From positions 1 to 64,000 of the forward strand of contig JAGBTK010000054.1 of NCBI GenBank assembly GCA_017631375.1: a stretch of DNA of 64,000 nt. The letters are read 5' to 3'. Positions 26,158-37,220 of the stretch are shown piece by piece. The translations under genes and the position numbers were made by a program. This stretch comes from Tidjanibacter sp. (GTDB lineage Bacteria; Bacteroidota; Bacteroidia; Bacteroidales; Rikenellaceae). Below the pieces are notes generated by a model. It saw only the letters and a list, made by a program, of their open reading frames with translations. It had not been told where the DNA came from and did no database searches. How positions within the stretch are numbered: position 1 is the first letter of the stretch; each line of letters opens with the position of its first letter.

Positions 26158-26676
26158 TTAACCGTTAAACACCTGGTTCAGCGAGATACCACGAATCTGA
26201 GCAACGGTGTAAGCATCGCGGAGCTCTGCCAACGCACCGATGGTAGCCTTCACCAAGTTGTGGGGGTTCGACGAACCCTTGCTCTTAGCGAGGATGTTGT
26301 GGATACCAACGCTCTCAAACACTGCACGCATTGCACCACCTGCAATCACACCGGTACCGGCTGCAGCGGGGCGAATGATCACCTCCGAGCCACCAAAGCG
26401 GTACTCCTGAGCGTGAGGAATTGTGCCGTTGATTACGGGAATCTTGATCAGATTCTTCTTTGCATCTTCTACACCTTTTGCGATGGCTGCCTGAACCTCG
26501 CTGGCTTTGCCCAGACCGTAGCCTACGACACCCTGCTCGTTACCTACAACCACAATAGCCGAAAAGGTGAAAGTACGACCACCCTTGGTTACCTTGGTAA
26601 CGCGCTGGATAGCAACGAGTCTGTCTTTCAACTCGAGGTCGCTTGTTCTTACTTTCTTTATGTTAGTATTCGACAT
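26158..26676 (-). CDS. rpsE: 30S ribosomal protein S5
   Basis: 172 residues. The double-stranded RNA-binding-like N-terminal domain ends in [16 protein letters not shown], and the C-terminal half contains [15 protein letters not shown]. It takes part in decoding fidelity and mRNA unwinding. Between rplR and rpmD. Confidence 0.98.
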   Translation of the reverse strand: MSNTNIKKVRTSDLELKDRLVAIQRVTKVTKGGRTFTFSAIVVVGNEQGVVGYGLGKASEVQAAIAKGVEDAKKNLIKIPVINGTIPHAQEYRFGGSEVIIRPAAAGTGVIAGGAMRAVFESVGIHNILAKSKGSSNPHNLVKATIGALAELRDAYTVAQIRGISLNQVFNG

Positions 26677-26682
26677 AATTGC

Positions 26683-27045
26683 TTAAAATTTAAGACCACC
26701 TTCGCGGGCGGCATCAGCCAACATTTTTACTCTTCCGTGATAGAGGTAACCGTTACGGTCAAACGATACGGTCTGGATACCCTTCTCAATTGCACGAGCA
26801 GCAGCGAGTTTACCAACCTCAGCAGCAACCTGAGTCTTGTTCATACCCTCCAACTTGCCTGCAAGCTCTTTGTCCAGCGACGATGCTGCGCAGAGTGTTA
26901 CACCGCGCTCGTCGTCAATAACCTGTACATAAATCTGCTTGTTGCTGCGGAATACAGTCATACGAGGACGCTCGGCAGTACCGAAAACGATCTTGCGGAT
27001 ACGGTGCTTGATCCTCTCTCTTCTTTCAATCTTATTCAATGACAT
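26683..27045 (-). CDS. rplR: 50S ribosomal protein L18
   Basis: 120 residues. Basic N-terminus ([21 protein letters not shown]) and the conserved C-terminal [22 protein letters not shown]. Binds 5S rRNA together with L5. Confidence 0.98.
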   Translation of the reverse strand: MSLNKIERRERIKHRIRKIVFGTAERPRMTVFRSNKQIYVQVIDDERGVTLCAASSLDKELAGKLEGMNKTQVAAEVGKLAAARAIEKGIQTVSFDRNGYLYHGRVKMLADAAREGGLKF

Positions 27046-27062
27046 AACTTTACGCGGTTTTA

Positions 27063-27620
27063 TTATTTAGCACTTGCAGATTTACCCGCTTTGCGGCGGA
27101 GCTGCTCATTAACAAACTTGATACCTTTACCTTTGTAGGGCTCGGGCTTACGCAACGAACGAATCTTTGCTGCAACCTGACCTACGAGCTGCTTATCGAT
27201 GCTCTTCAAGGTGAGGATGGGGTTACCCTTCTTCTCCTGGAACACCTCAGCCTTTACCTCAGCGGGAAGCAGGAAGTGAATATCGTGCGAATAACCCAGC
27301 GACATCTCCAGAAGCTGGCCTTTAACTTCGGCTTTGTAGCCGACACCGACGAGTTCTTGTTTGGTCTCGTAGCCTTTCGAAACGCCAATCACCATATTGT
27401 TGATCAAGGCGCGGTAGAGCCCGTGCATCGAGCGGTGGCGTGGCTGGTTCGTAGGACGATGAAGTGTCAATACGCCGTCCTCTATCTTAACCTCGATGTC
27501 AGCATCTACTTGCTGCGAGAGGCTACCCAGAGGTCCTTTCACGCTTACCACATTCGAGGGCGATACCTCAACGGTAACACCTGCGGGCAAGTTTACAGGT
27601 AATTTTCCAATTCTTGACAT
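27063..27620 (-). CDS. rplF: 50S ribosomal protein L6
   Basis: 185 residues: [15 protein letters not shown], duplicated L6 fold, and the C-terminal signature [11 protein letters not shown]. It lies at the base of the L7/L12 stalk. It follows rpsH by 59 nt. Confidence 0.98.
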   Translation of the reverse strand: MSRIGKLPVNLPAGVTVEVSPSNVVSVKGPLGSLSQQVDADIEVKIEDGVLTLHRPTNQPRHRSMHGLYRALINNMVIGVSKGYETKQELVGVGYKAEVKGQLLEMSLGYSHDIHFLLPAEVKAEVFQEKKGNPILTLKSIDKQLVGQVAAKIRSLRKPEPYKGKGIKFVNEQLRRKAGKSASAK

Positions 27621-27679
27621 TTTTTAACTGTTTTTAATTGTTTAAGAAAAATAAAGTTTTTGATGCGCTCGTCGGACTA

Positions 27680-28078
27680 TTAATATACATAGCAGAGCAC
27701 CTCACCGCCTACATTCTCTTTGCGAGCCTCCTTATCGGTCATAATGCCCTTAGGGGTCGAGAGAATAGCGATACCCAAACCATTCATCACGCGAGGCATC
27801 TCAGCAACACTTGCGTAGCGACGCAAACCGGGACGCGATACTCGTTTGATGACCTTGATAGCGTTGGTCTTGGTAGCCTGGTGATACTTCAACGCAATCT
27901 TGATGGTAGCGTGGCCACGCTCATCCTGCTCCTGCTTGTAAGCGAGGATGTAGCCCTGCTCGCAAAGAATGCGTGCAATCTCCAACTTCATTTTCGATGC
28001 GGGAGCTTCAACCACCTTGTGGTTGGCTTTCGCCGCGTTTCTAATCCTTGTCAGGAAATCTGCAATAGGATCTGTCAT
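27680..28078 (-). CDS. rpsH: 30S ribosomal protein S8
   Basis: 132 residues. [15 protein letters not shown] start and C-terminal [18 protein letters not shown]. Primary 16S binder and, in E. coli, the autoregulator of the spc operon. Here it is separated from rpsN by an unusual 172-nt spacer. Confidence 0.98.
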   Translation of the reverse strand: MTDPIADFLTRIRNAAKANHKVVEAPASKMKLEIARILCEQGYILAYKQEQDERGHATIKIALKYHQATKTNAIKVIKRVSRPGLRRYASVAEMPRVMNGLGIAILSTPKGIMTDKEARKENVGGEVLCYVY

Positions 28079-28250
28079 AATTCTTTTAAATTATACTAAC
28101 TGTGTTTTTTTATTTGTCGGGAACAGACACCGTGCCTGCGCCCATTGTTTTTTTGTTTTACACCATCGGCACCTTCTCTCCCACTGAGAAGGGGCCGGGT
28201 GGGTTTCTCTTGCCGAGTGGTCGGTAGTTACCGAACGCTCGGGCTGGGGA
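28079..28250 (-). repeat. Structured spacer between rpsN and rpsH with a REP-like hairpin
   Basis: No gene is present. The main feature is GGCACCTTCTC paired with GAGAAGGGGCC around a 7-nt loop (28168-28196). TCGGTA/TACCGA and CCGA/TCGG small palindromes are nearby, at about 28218-28240. Neighbouring ribosomal genes are mostly less than 60 nt apart, so this is an insertion in the operon. Confidence 0.65.
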
Positions 28251-28520
28251 CTACCACGATGCCTTCTTTACACCGGGGATCAGACCTGCCGAAGCCATCT
28301 CGCGGAACTGGATACGGCTGATACCGAACTGACGCATATAGCCCTTAGGACGACCGGTCAGTTTGCAACGGTTGTGCAGACGGATAGGGTTGCTGTTGCG
28401 GGGCAACTTGCTCAAACCCTCCCAGTCGCCGGCCTCTTTCAGTGCGGCACGCTTGGCAGCATACTTGTTGACCAATTTGAGGCGGCGTGCCTCACGTGCT
28501 TTCATTGATTCCTTTGCCAT
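28251..28520 (-). CDS. rpsN: 30S ribosomal protein S14 (long, zinc-free type)
   Basis: 89 residues. The long form lacks the CxxC zinc finger of the short S14; [20 protein letters not shown] is diagnostic. It is 6 nt after rplE. Confidence 0.98.
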   Translation of the reverse strand: MAKESMKAREARRLKLVNKYAAKRAALKEAGDWEGLSKLPRNSNPIRLHNRCKLTGRPKGYMRQFGISRIQFREMASAGLIPGVKKASW

Positions 28521-28526
28521 AACTTA

Positions 28527-29084
28527 CTATGCTTTTTTAGCGTTCTTAAATGGAAGGCCAAACTCGCGCAGAAGGGCGTAACCCTCCTCGTCGGTCTGTG
28601 CGGTGGTTACGAAGGTAATCTCCATACCGAAGATCTTGGTGATCTTGTCGATGTCGATCTCGGGGAAGATGATCTGCTCCTTCACACCGAGGGTATAGTT
28701 ACCCTTACCATCGAATTTCTCCTCGATACCCTTGAAGTCGCGGATACGGGGGAGTGCTACTGCGATAAGACGCTCCAAGAACTCGTACATACGCTCCGCA
28801 CGAAGGGTTACGGTAACACCAATAGGCATACCCTTACGGAGTTTGAAGTTCGAGATATCCTTACGCGACTTGGTCTGGATAGCCTTCTGACCGGTGATGG
28901 TCGACAACTCCTCCTGAGCAACCTCGATGAGCTTCTTGTCGGCGATTGCCTGGCCCATACCCTGGTTTACGACGATCTTGGTCAGCTTAGGAACCTGCAT
29001 TATACTCTTATAACCAAATTCCTTTACAAGTGCAGGAACGATCTGCTCCTTGTACTTAGTTTTGAGTGTAGGTACGTATGCCAT
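28527..29084 (-). CDS. rplE: 50S ribosomal protein L5
   Basis: 185 residues. Binds 5S rRNA; motifs [11 protein letters not shown] and PRIRDFKGI are visible. Its ATG overlaps the rplX stop by one base (TAATG), indicating translational coupling. Confidence 0.98.
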   Translation of the reverse strand: MAYVPTLKTKYKEQIVPALVKEFGYKSIMQVPKLTKIVVNQGMGQAIADKKLIEVAQEELSTITGQKAIQTKSRKDISNFKLRKGMPIGVTVTLRAERMYEFLERLIAVALPRIRDFKGIEEKFDGKGNYTLGVKEQIIFPEIDIDKITKIFGMEITFVTTAQTDEEGYALLREFGLPFKNAKKA

Positions 29085-29413
29085 TATTTAATCTCCTCTC
29101 CTGACTTTTTAGCGTAACGAACTAATTTACCATTGCTGTCAGCCTTGCGACCTACGCGAGTGGGCTTACCGCTCTTGGGATCTGCAAGCTGCAAGTTAGA
29201 GATGTGAATCGGAGCCTCCTGCTCGATGATTCCACCCTGGGGATTCTTAGCGTTAGGTTTGGTGTGCTTCTTGATCATGTTGAAACCCTCAACGACTGCT
29301 CGCTGGTTTTTCACATCAACCGAAAGTACACGGCCGGTCTTCTCGGTGCTCTTGCTGTCACCGGCGATGACGTAAACCATATCCCCTTTCTTAATATGAA
29401 GTTTCACTGCCAT
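29084..29413 (-). CDS. rplX: 50S ribosomal protein L24
   Basis: 109 residues with an N-terminal KOW motif ([20 protein letters not shown]) and the conserved [10 protein letters not shown]. Assembly initiator of the large subunit. It overlaps rplE by one base. Confidence 0.98.
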   Translation of the reverse strand: MAVKLHIKKGDMVYVIAGDSKSTEKTGRVLSVDVKNQRAVVEGFNMIKKHTKPNAKNPQGGIIEQEAPIHISNLQLADPKSGKPTRVGRKADSNGKLVRYAKKSGEEIK

Positions 29414-29436
29414 ATTGTACTACTGTTTTTTATTAA

Positions 29437-29802
29437 TTACAATACTTCGGGAGCCAACGAGATAATCTTCATATACTGGTCACGCAACTCACGAGCAACG
29501 GGACCGAAGATACGGGTACCTCTCATCTCACCCTGGTTGTTCAGCAGCACAACGGCATTATCGTCGAAACGGATGTACGAACCGTTTGCGCGTCTGATCT
29601 CCTTCTTGGTTCTCACAACAACCGCTTTCGAAACGGTACCCTTCTTGATATCACCCGAAGGGGATGCGCTCTTGACGGTCACTACAACCTTATCGCCGAT
29701 CGAAGCGTAACGCTTTTTCGTTCCGCCCAATACACGGATGCAAAGTACCTCTTTTGCACCGCTGTTATCGGCTACTGTCATTCTACTTTCTTGCTGTATC
29801 AT
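29437..29802 (-). CDS. rplN: 50S ribosomal protein L14
   Basis: 121 residues: [19 protein letters not shown], the family start, and C-terminal [10 protein letters not shown]. Located at the subunit interface. Standard order between rpsQ and rplX. Confidence 0.98.
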   Translation of the reverse strand: MIQQESRMTVADNSGAKEVLCIRVLGGTKKRYASIGDKVVVTVKSASPSGDIKKGTVSKAVVVRTKKEIRRANGSYIRFDDNAVVLLNNQGEMRGTRIFGPVARELRDQYMKIISLAPEVL

Positions 29803-29807
29803 AGCTC

Positions 29808-30062
29808 TTACTTAGCTCTTTCAATAATTTCTACAAATCTCCAACGCTTAGTCTTACTCAAAGGACGCGTCTCCATAATCTTCACGGTGTCGCCTTCGTT
29901 GCAGGTGTTCTGCTCGTCAGCAGCGTGAAACTTGGTAGTTTTGTTGACGAACTTACCATAGATAGGGTGTTTAACCTTTCTCTTAACGGCAACTACGATG
30001 GTCTTCTCCATCTTGTTGCTGACTACCACTCCGATTCTCTCTTTTCTAAGATTTCTTTCCAT
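29808..30062 (-). CDS. rpsQ: 30S ribosomal protein S17
   Basis: 84 residues from [14 protein letters not shown]; the frame stays open 31 codons further upstream into rpmC, but that extension is not family-like. OB-fold with [12 protein letters not shown] and the terminal [10 protein letters not shown]. Confidence 0.97.
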   Translation of the reverse strand: MERNLRKERIGVVVSNKMEKTIVVAVKRKVKHPIYGKFVNKTTKFHAADEQNTCNEGDTVKIMETRPLSKTKRWRFVEIIERAK

Positions 30063-30075
30063 AGCGGCACGATTA

Positions 30076-30264
30076 TTAATTATTCTTCTGACGCAGAACG
30101 GTGAGCATACGCGCGATGTCTCTGCGAGTTTTACGAATGTTTGTCGAGTTCTCAACGGGCGATACCGAGTGGGTAACCTTCATCTTAGCGAGGTTAGCCT
30201 TCTCTGCCTCGATGCGCTCAACCAAGTCAGCCACCGAGAGTTCTTTAATTTCTGCAGTTTTCAT
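30076..30264 (-). CDS. rpmC: 50S ribosomal protein L29
   Basis: 62 residues from [14 protein letters not shown]; another in-frame ATG lies 4 codons upstream. A two-helix protein at the peptide exit with the signature [16 protein letters not shown]. Standard order after rplP. Confidence 0.97.
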   Translation of the reverse strand: MKTAEIKELSVADLVERIEAEKANLAKMKVTHSVSPVENSTNIRKTRRDIARMLTVLRQKNN

Positions 30265-30282
30265 AACTTTTCTCACTAATTT

Positions 30283-30708
30283 TTAGATTTCCTCAGTATA
30301 GTCGCGACGAACGACAAATTTAACAGCAATAGGCAACTTCTGTGCGCCCAAACGGAGTGCCTCCTGAGCTACCTCCAAGGGTACACCCTCTGCCTCAAAC
30401 AGGATACGGCCCGGAGTAACGGGAGCTACGAATCCCTCGGGAGAACCTTTACCTTTACCCATACGTACCTCAGCGGGCTTCTTAGTGATGGGCTTATCGG
30501 GGAAGATACGAATCCAAATCTGACCCTCACGCTTCATATAGCGAACGATCGCCTGACGTGCGGCCTCTATCTGACGACCGGTAATCCAGGTCGAATCAAG
30601 TGCTTTAATTCCGAACGAACCGAAAGCCAGCTGATTGCCTCGCTGTGCAAGACCTTTCATGCGGCCTTTCTGCATTCTTCTGAACTTAGTCTTCTTAGGC
30701 TGTAACAT
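30283..30708 (-). CDS. rplP: 50S ribosomal protein L16
   Basis: 141 residues. [19 protein letters not shown] start, [16 protein letters not shown] in the middle. It contacts A-site tRNA and 5S rRNA. Between rpsC and rpmC. Confidence 0.98.
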   Translation of the reverse strand: MLQPKKTKFRRMQKGRMKGLAQRGNQLAFGSFGIKALDSTWITGRQIEAARQAIVRYMKREGQIWIRIFPDKPITKKPAEVRMGKGKGSPEGFVAPVTPGRILFEAEGVPLEVAQEALRLGAQKLPIAVKFVVRRDYTEEI

Positions 30709-30733
30709 TTTCTTCTATCTTGTTAAAAATGTA

Positions 30734-31474
30734 CTACTTGTTATTGTTATTTCTGCGCTTTTTGTTGCCACCCTTAGGACCACGGCCCTGACCGCTGTTA
30801 GCGGGACCGTTGAAGGAATTAGCACCTGCGATCTCGAACAAGTCACGCTTTGCGTAAACCTCGCCGGTGCAGATCCATACCTTAATACCCAGGATACCAA
30901 CCTTGGTGAGAGCCTCTGCCAGAGCGTAATCTACGTCTGCGCGGAAGGTGTGAAGAGGAATACGACCCTCTTTGTAGGTCTCGCTACGTGCCATCTCGGC
31001 GCCACCGATACGACCCGAAATCTGGATCTTGATACCCTCGGCACCTGCGCGCATAGTTGCTGCGATTGCAGTCTTAACTGCGCGGCGGTACGATACACGA
31101 CCCTCCAACTGACGTGCTACGTTGTTTGCAACGATAACTGCATCAACCTCAGGACGCTTAACCTCAAAAATGTTGATCTGAACCTCTTTACCGGTCAGCT
31201 TCTTGAGCTCCTCTTTCAACTTGTCGACCTCCTGGCCACCCTTACCGATGATGATACCGGGGCGAGCGGTGGAGATGGTAACAGTCACAAGTTTGAGAGT
31301 GCGCTCGATGATAATCTTGGAAATACTTGCTTTCGAAAGACGAGCGTTCAAGTATTTACGAATCTTGGTGTCCTCGACAAGTTTCTCCGAGAAGTCCTTG
31401 CCACCGAACCAGTTGGAGTCCCAACCGCGGATGACACCGAGCCTGTTTGCTATAGGATTAACTTTCTGTCCCAT
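30734..31474 (-). CDS. rpsC: 30S ribosomal protein S3
   Basis: 246 residues. The KH RNA-binding loop is in [16 protein letters not shown], and the C-terminal S3 domain ends in a basic Asn/Lys-rich tail. It lines the mRNA entry tunnel. Confidence 0.98.
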   Translation of the reverse strand: MGQKVNPIANRLGVIRGWDSNWFGGKDFSEKLVEDTKIRKYLNARLSKASISKIIIERTLKLVTVTISTARPGIIIGKGGQEVDKLKEELKKLTGKEVQINIFEVKRPEVDAVIVANNVARQLEGRVSYRRAVKTAIAATMRAGAEGIKIQISGRIGGAEMARSETYKEGRIPLHTFRADVDYALAEALTKVGILGIKVWICTGEVYAKRDLFEIAGANSFNGPANSGQGRGPKGGNKKRRNNNNK

Positions 31475-31481
31475 CTTCTAA

Positions 31482-31892
31482 TTACTTTTTCTCTTCGTTT
31501 ACCATTTTGTCTACAATAATCGTAACGTGGTTCGAACGCTTACGAATGCGGTGAGCACGACCCTGAGGTGCGGGCTGGATTCGCTTCAACATACGACCAC
31601 CGTCAACTCTGATCTCCTTTACGCAGAGAGGGGTATCCTCCAGACGCAAATCGGGGTTCTTAGCCTCCCAGTTGGCAATTGCCGAACGGAGGAGCTTCTC
31701 CAATTTGATCGAAGCCTCTTTCTTCGAGTAACGAAGGATTGCGAGTGCTCGGTTAACCTCAACACCACGAACGGTGTCAGCTACGATACGCATCTTACGG
31801 GGAGATGTCGGGCAATCACGCAGAGATGCAATGGCAATCTGCTTTTTCTCGGCCTTAAATTTCTCGGCCATATTATATTTTCTTGCTCCCAT
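31482..31892 (-). CDS. rplV: 50S ribosomal protein L22
   Basis: 136 residues. The start [12 protein letters not shown] is of the Bacteroidota type. [17 protein letters not shown] and the beta-hairpin tip region ([18 protein letters not shown]) that lines the exit tunnel are conserved. Confidence 0.98.
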   Translation of the reverse strand: MGARKYNMAEKFKAEKKQIAIASLRDCPTSPRKMRIVADTVRGVEVNRALAILRYSKKEASIKLEKLLRSAIANWEAKNPDLRLEDTPLCVKEIRVDGGRMLKRIQPAPQGRAHRIRKRSNHVTIIVDKMVNEEKK

Positions 31893-31898
31893 TTCCTA

Positions 31899-32168
31899 CT
31901 ATTTTTTCTTGTTACCGGCGTGGCCGCGGAAGTTACGCGTGGGGGCGAACTCACCGAGTTTGTGGCCTACCATATTCTCAGTTACATATACGGGGATGAA
32001 CTTATTCCCGTTGTGAACAGCAATCGTCTGACCTACGAAGTCGGGCGATATCATACTTGCTCTCGACCAAGTCTTGATTACAGACTTCTTACCGCTCTCG
32101 TTCTGCGCTACTACACGCTGCTCGAGTTTAGGCTCGATAAATGGTCCTTTTTTAAGTGAACGGCTCAT
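31899..32168 (-). CDS. rpsS: 30S ribosomal protein S19
   Basis: 89 residues: [15 protein letters not shown] and C-terminal [16 protein letters not shown]. Small-subunit head protein. Between rplB and rplV. Confidence 0.98.
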   Translation of the reverse strand: MSRSLKKGPFIEPKLEQRVVAQNESGKKSVIKTWSRASMISPDFVGQTIAVHNGNKFIPVYVTENMVGHKLGEFAPTRNFRGHAGNKKK

Positions 32169-32186
32169 TATGCTACTATTTTATAA

Positions 32187-33008
32187 TTATTTTTTTCTCT
32201 TGGAAATAATGAACTTACTGGTGGTCTTCTTAGGATTGCGGGTCTTGTAACCTTTAGCCAGCAAGCCTTTGCGCGAACGGGGGTGACCGCCCGACGAACG
32301 ACCTTCACCACCACCCATGGGGTGATCAACGGGGTTCATCGTTACACCACGGTTGTGGGGACGACGACCGAGCCAGCGCTTTCTACCTGCCTTACCGTGC
32401 TGCTCGAGGCTGTGGTCGGGATTCGACACAACACCGATTGTTGCGCGGCAGGTGGTGAGAACCATGCGGGTCTCGCCCGAGGGAAGTTTAATAATAGCAT
32501 ACTTGCCTTCACGTGCAAGAAGCTGAGCGTAGGTACCGGCACTACGAGCCATTGCTGCGCCCTGGCCGGGGTAGAGTTCGATAGCGTGGATTACGGTACC
32601 CAGAGGAATGTTAGCAAGCAACAGGGTGTTACCTACCTCAGGAGCAACGTTATCGCCGCTGAGTACGGTCTGACCTACCTTCAAGCCATTGGGAGCCAAA
32701 ATGTAGCTCTTCTGACCATCAGCGTAGCAGATAAGAGCGATACGAGCCGAACGGTTAGGATCGTACTCAATGCTCTTTACCACAGCGGGCATATCTTTGG
32801 TACGTTTGAAATCAATTACGCGGTACATCTGCTTGTGACCACCACCAATGTAGCGAACGGTCATCTTACCGCTGTTGTTACGACCACCGGTGCTCTTCTT
32901 AGGCTCGAGCAACGATTTCTCGGGAACACTCGACGTAATATCATCAAAGGTTCCGATAACTTTGTGTCTTTGACCCGGAGTTACGGGGTTAAACTTCTTT
33001 ACTGCCAT
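32187..33008 (-). CDS. rplB: 50S ribosomal protein L2
   Basis: 273 residues. The conserved functional loop [15 protein letters not shown] near the C-terminus is intact. Required for subunit association and peptidyl-transferase activity. Confidence 0.98.
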   Translation of the reverse strand: MAVKKFNPVTPGQRHKVIGTFDDITSSVPEKSLLEPKKSTGGRNNSGKMTVRYIGGGHKQMYRVIDFKRTKDMPAVVKSIEYDPNRSARIALICYADGQKSYILAPNGLKVGQTVLSGDNVAPEVGNTLLLANIPLGTVIHAIELYPGQGAAMARSAGTYAQLLAREGKYAIIKLPSGETRMVLTTCRATIGVVSNPDHSLEQHGKAGRKRWLGRRPHNRGVTMNPVDHPMGGGEGRSSGGHPRSRKGLLAKGYKTRNPKKTTSKFIISKRKK

Positions 33009-33013
33009 CTCTT

Positions 33014-33304
33014 TTAGATATTACTGTAAAAATCAATAGTGTCGCCCGCTTTCAGGGTAACAATTGCTTTCTTAATATTGTTGGTGCGACCTACAAGCAG
33101 ACCCTGCTTGGTGTAACGGCTCTTTACTTTGCCCTTACGGTTGATTGTGTTAACATCGGTCACTACCACATTGTACATCTGCTCAACGGCATTGCGAATC
33201 TGCAATTTGTTAGCTCTGCCATCGACAATGAAACCGTAACGGTTCAGTTTCTCGCCCTGAGCCGTCATCTTTTCGGTTAAAATAGGCTTAATAATAATTT
33301 CCAT
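33014..33304 (-). CDS. rplW: 50S ribosomal protein L23
   Basis: 96 residues: [17 protein letters not shown] start and the RNA-binding [13 protein letters not shown]. Docking site for trigger factor and SRP at the exit tunnel. Confidence 0.98.
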   Translation of the reverse strand: MEIIIKPILTEKMTAQGEKLNRYGFIVDGRANKLQIRNAVEQMYNVVVTDVNTINRKGKVKSRYTKQGLLVGRTNNIKKAIVTLKAGDTIDFYSNI

Positions 33305-33312
33305 CGTTTTTC

Positions 33313-33939
33313 TTAGGCTAACATTTCGTTTACAATATTAACAGCGCTCTCAGCGAAGAGTACCTTCGAGCAGTTCATCACGTCATAGGTGCACAGGTTA
33401 GCTGCGGGAACCACCTTAACGTTCTGCAAGTTGCGTACGCTCAGAGAGATGTTTACGTTAGTCTCGGGCACAACCAAAAGAATCTTCTGGCCTGCCAGAT
33501 TCAGGTTCTGCTCCATAGCAACGAACGACTTAGTCTTAGGAGTCTCCATCTCGAAGTCCTCTACTACTACGATGCTCGCAGCCTGAGCCTTCATCGAAAG
33601 GGCGCTACGGCGTGCTACTGCTTTGAGCTTCTTGTTAAGCTTGAAGCTGTAATCACGGGGTACGGGACCGAAGATACGGCCACCACCGGGGAACAAGGGC
33701 GACTTGATGCTACCCGAACGTGCACCACCGGTACCTTTCTGACGTTTGAGTTTGCGGGTCGAACCAGCTACTTCGTTACGCTGCTTCGCCTTGTGGGTAC
33801 CCTGACGCTGGTTAGCAAGATACTGCTTAACGTCGAGGTAGATAGCGTGGTTGTTGGGCTCCATGCCAAAAACCGACTCAGCGAGTACCACCTTCTTGGC
33901 GGTCTCCTGACCTTGGGTGTTAAATACTACTAATTCCAT
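33313..33939 (-). CDS. rplD: 50S ribosomal protein L4
   Basis: 208 residues. The tunnel loop RKLKRQKGTGGARSGSIKSP is conserved. In E. coli L4 represses the S10 operon through the leader; a candidate structured region lies upstream of rplC rather than rpsJ here. Confidence 0.98.
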   Translation of the reverse strand: MELVVFNTQGQETAKKVVLAESVFGMEPNNHAIYLDVKQYLANQRQGTHKAKQRNEVAGSTRKLKRQKGTGGARSGSIKSPLFPGGGRIFGPVPRDYSFKLNKKLKAVARRSALSMKAQAASIVVVEDFEMETPKTKSFVAMEQNLNLAGQKILLVVPETNVNISLSVRNLQNVKVVPAANLCTYDVMNCSKVLFAESAVNIVNEMLA

Positions 33940-33943
33940 AGTC

Positions 33944-34558
33944 CTAAGCCTCGATAATTAAATAAGACCCTTTTGCTCCCGGAATCGAACCCTTTACAAG
34001 AATAAGGTTGTTCTCAGGGATTACTTTGAGTACTCTGAGGTTAAGAACCTTAACCTGAGCGCCTCCTGCCTGACCGGGCAAACGCTTGCCCTTGAACACG
34101 CGCGAAGGATACGACGATGCACCCAGCGAACCGGGCTTTCTCTGACGGTTGTGCTGACCGTGGGTCTGACCACCTACGCCGGCAAAGCCGTGACGCTTAA
34201 CAACGCCCTGATAGCCTTTACCTTTCGATACGCCGGTAACATCAACCCAAGCGCCCTCCTCGAGCGACTCGCAAGTCACCACCTGACCCAGGGTAACCTC
34301 GGGGAACTCAGTAAACTCCACCAACTTACGCTTGGGAGTAACACCTGCTTTCTTGAAGTGACCCATCAAACTCTTGCCGGTGTGCTTCTCACTTTTGTCG
34401 TCATAGGCAAGCTGAACTGCCGAGTAGCCATCCTTCTCAACAGTCTTGATTTGCGTAACTACACAGGGACCGGCCTCAATAACAGTGCATGGTATGTTCT
34501 TACCCTCGGCACTGAAAACGGAAGTCATTCCGATTTTTTTTCCAATAAGTCCTGACAT
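33944..34558 (-). CDS. rplC: 50S ribosomal protein L3
   Basis: 204 residues: [15 protein letters not shown], and the central [19 protein letters not shown] extension near the peptidyl-transferase centre. It is separated from rpsJ by a 205-nt structured spacer. Confidence 0.98.
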   Translation of the reverse strand: MSGLIGKKIGMTSVFSAEGKNIPCTVIEAGPCVVTQIKTVEKDGYSAVQLAYDDKSEKHTGKSLMGHFKKAGVTPKRKLVEFTEFPEVTLGQVVTCESLEEGAWVDVTGVSKGKGYQGVVKRHGFAGVGGQTHGQHNRQRKPGSLGASSYPSRVFKGKRLPGQAGGAQVKVLNLRVLKVIPENNLILVKGSIPGAKGSYLIIEA

Positions 34559-34763
34559 CTGTTGTCTAAATTTTTATAAATGGTTTGAAATGGTTTTTTC
34601 CATTTTGGTTTGAGGCGTTGCGGAGCGTTTTACTTCGACAGTCCCGCTTTACTATTCACGGGCGCTCCCCACCTCGGTTAATTGTTTTGAGTCTTTGCTC
34701 AACCTCCACGCGCGTACCTATTATATATATACGCGCGCGAGGCGGCAAATTCTCGGGGTTTTA
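34559..34763 (-). promoter_or_regulatory. Structured spacer/leader before rplC
   Basis: No coding region is seen in this 205-nt gap. Three hairpins follow each other in transcription order. CCTC-CGCGCGTA pairs with TACGCGCG-GAGG around an A/T-rich loop (34703-34742). TTGAG-tctttg-CTCAA lies at 34687-34702. GGAGCG/CGCTCC with inner CCCG/CGGG spans 34622-34668. No TAnnTTTG box was found. It is a candidate autoregulatory leader for the L3-L4 part of the operon. Confidence 0.5.
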
Positions 34764-35069
34764 TCACACGGTGATCTTAACCTCTACACCCGAAGGCAAC
34801 TCCAACTTCATCAACGAGTCGATGGTCTTGGGAGTGGTGCTGTAAATATCAAGAATTCTCTTGAAGGTGCAGAGCTGGAACTGCTCACGAGCCTTCTTGT
34901 TAACGAAGGTCGAACGGTTCACAGTAAAGATCTTCTTCTGAGTAGGCAGAGGAATAGGACCGCTGACTACTGCGCCGGTGCTCTTTACGGTCTTTACGAT
35001 CTTCTCAGCCGACTTGTCAACCAAGTTGTGATCAAAAGACTCCAATTTGATTCTGATTTTCTGACTCAT
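34764..35069 (-). CDS. rpsJ: 30S ribosomal protein S10 (NusE)
   Basis: 101 residues: [20 protein letters not shown], and [19 protein letters not shown] in the middle. It also acts in antitermination with NusB. It follows fusA by only 16 nt, so the str and S10 groups are joined; no tuf gene lies between them. Confidence 0.98.
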   Translation of the reverse strand: MSQKIRIKLESFDHNLVDKSAEKIVKTVKSTGAVVSGPIPLPTQKKIFTVNRSTFVNKKAREQFQLCTFKRILDIYSTTPKTIDSLMKLELPSGVEVKITV

Positions 35070-35085
35070 ATTCTACTTGTAATAA

Positions 35086-37197
35086 TTATTCTAACTCTTG
35101 TTTTCTGCCGCCGCTCTTCTCGATAATCTCCTTAGCGAGGTTGGGGCTAACGGCATCGAAGTGCGAGAACTCCATCGACGAAGTTGCACGACCCGACGAG
35201 AGGGTACGGAGTACGGTTACATAACCGAACATCTCCGACAGGGGCACCGAAGCCTTAACTACGCGAGCGGTACCCTTGCTCTCCATACCGGAGATCTGAC
35301 CACGACGCTTGTTCAAGTCACCGATGATATCACCCATATACTCCTCGGGGGTAACAACCTCAACCGACATAATAGGCTCTTTGATTACGGGGTTTGCCTT
35401 TACGCCAGCCTGACGGAAACCGTTGCGAGCGCAAATCTCAAACGAGAGAGCATCCGAATCCACGGGGTGGAACGAACCATCCTTCAAGGTAACCTTCATG
35501 CTATCTACACCGAAACCAGCCAAAGGACCGTTGCTCATAGCCGACTCAAAGCCCTTCTGAACAGCGGGGATGTACTCCTTAGGTACATTACCACCCTTAA
35601 CCTCATCGATGAACTGCAAGCCGATTACGCCCTCATCTGCGGGACCAATCTCGAAGATGATATCAGCAAACTTACCACGACCACCACTCTGCTTCTTGAA
35701 TACCTCACGGTGCTGAACGGTGCCGTTGAGAGCCTCCTTGTAGTTAACCTGGGGAGCACCCTGGTTAATCTCAACACCGAACTCGCGTTTCAGACGGTCG
35801 ATGATGATATCGAGGTGAAGCTCACCCATACCGCTAATTACGGTCTGGCCGCTGTCGGGATCACTCTTCACGGTGAAGGTGGGATCCTCCTCAGCCAACT
35901 TACCAAGAGCTACGCCGAGCTTGTCGAGGTCCTTCTGAGTCTTAGGCTCAACTGCGATACCGATAACGGGCTCGGGGAAGGTCATCGACTCGAGAACGAT
36001 GTTGCCACCCTCCTCGCACAAGGTATCACCGGTGCGGATATCCTTGAAACCTACTACTGCGCAGATATCACCTGCACCGATAGCATCCATAGGATTCTGC
36101 TTGTTAGCGTGCATCTGGTAGATACGGCTGATACGCTCCTTCTTACCCGAACGCGAGTTGAAGATGTAGCTACCTGCATCAAGCTTACCCGAGTAAAGAC
36201 GGATAAATGCCAGACGACCTACATAGGGATCGGTAGCGATCTTAAATGCCAATGCGCAGAAGGGCTCCTTCTCGCTGGGCTCACGCTTGGTCTCCTCACC
36301 CTCCTTGGTCTGACCTACCACAGCACCTACGTCCATAGGCGAGGGGAGGAATGCCATAATCGAGTCGAGCAGAAGCTGTACACCTTTATTTTTAAAGGAG
36401 GTACCGCAGAGCATAGGAACGATGGTCATCGAGCAGGTTGCCTTACGGATTGCAGCAATCAGCTCATCGGGAGTAATCGAATCGGGATCCTCGAAGAATT
36501 TCTCCATCAAGGCCTCGTCAACGGTTGCAACCTCCTCGATAAGGTGAGCGCGTGCCTCAGCAGCCTCAGCAGCCATCTCAGCGGGAATCTCTACAACATC
36601 GTAGTTTACCAACTGATCCTTGCGCGACTCATCATAGATGATAGCGTTATTATAAATAAGGTCTACCAGACCACGGAACTTATCCTCGTTACCGATGGGC
36701 AGTACAATGGGCACTGCGTTAGCACCGAGACGCTCCTTAACCTGCGACACAACATTCGAGAAGTCTGCACCGATACGGTCCATCTTGTTTACATAACCGA
36801 TACGGGGAACATTGTACTTATCTGCCTGACGCCATACGGTCTCCGACTGGGGCTCTACACCACCTACGGCGCAGAAAGTAGCCACAGCACCGTCAAGTAC
36901 ACGCAACGAACGCTCTACCTCTACAGTAAAGTCAACGTGTCCCGGGGTGTCAATCAGGTTAATCTGATAGGTATGATCTTTGTATTTCCAGAAAGCGGTA
37001 GTAGCCGCCGAAGTAATGGTAATACCACGCTCCTGCTCCTGAGCCATCCAGTCCATAGTAGCAGTACCGTCGTGAGTCTCACCAATCTTGTGGGTCTTAC
37101 CGGTGTAGAAGAGGATTCGCTCAGAGGTAGTAGTCTTACCAGCATCGATGTGTGCCATGATGCCGATATTACGGGTATATGTTAAGTCTCTTGCCAT
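35086..37197 (-). CDS. fusA: Elongation factor G
   Basis: 703 residues. GTPase motifs [10 protein letters not shown] (G1), DTPGHVDF (G3) and NKMD (G4) are all intact; domains II-V follow to the C-terminus. It drives ribosomal translocation. It is in its normal str-operon place after rpsG. Confidence 0.98.
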   Translation of the reverse strand: MARDLTYTRNIGIMAHIDAGKTTTSERILFYTGKTHKIGETHDGTATMDWMAQEQERGITITSAATTAFWKYKDHTYQINLIDTPGHVDFTVEVERSLRVLDGAVATFCAVGGVEPQSETVWRQADKYNVPRIGYVNKMDRIGADFSNVVSQVKERLGANAVPIVLPIGNEDKFRGLVDLIYNNAIIYDESRKDQLVNYDVVEIPAEMAAEAAEARAHLIEEVATVDEALMEKFFEDPDSITPDELIAAIRKATCSMTIVPMLCGTSFKNKGVQLLLDSIMAFLPSPMDVGAVVGQTKEGEETKREPSEKEPFCALAFKIATDPYVGRLAFIRLYSGKLDAGSYIFNSRSGKKERISRIYQMHANKQNPMDAIGAGDICAVVGFKDIRTGDTLCEEGGNIVLESMTFPEPVIGIAVEPKTQKDLDKLGVALGKLAEEDPTFTVKSDPDSGQTVISGMGELHLDIIIDRLKREFGVEINQGAPQVNYKEALNGTVQHREVFKKQSGGRGKFADIIFEIGPADEGVIGLQFIDEVKGGNVPKEYIPAVQKGFESAMSNGPLAGFGVDSMKVTLKDGSFHPVDSDALSFEICARNGFRQAGVKANPVIKEPIMSVEVVTPEEYMGDIIGDLNKRRGQISGMESKGTARVVKASVPLSEMFGYVTVLRTLSSGRATSSMEFSHFDAVSPNLAKEIIEKSGGRKQELE

Positions 37198-37220
37198 ATC
37201 TCGTTTAACTTACCTTTATA

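Noticed and set aside
30063..30155. 31-codon N-terminal extension of rpsQ
   Set aside because: It overlaps rpmC and is unlike S17; the [11 protein letters not shown] start is the family start.
35070..35085. Possible tuf gene between fusA and rpsJ
   Set aside because: Only 16 nt separate the genes, so tuf must be elsewhere; this arrangement is common in Bacteroidota.
35098..37185. Very long open frame on the plus strand opposite fusA (695 codons)
   Set aside because: It is the antisense shadow of a certain gene with strong codon bias; the translation shows no domain and is Ser/Thr/Leu-rich in the way such shadows are.
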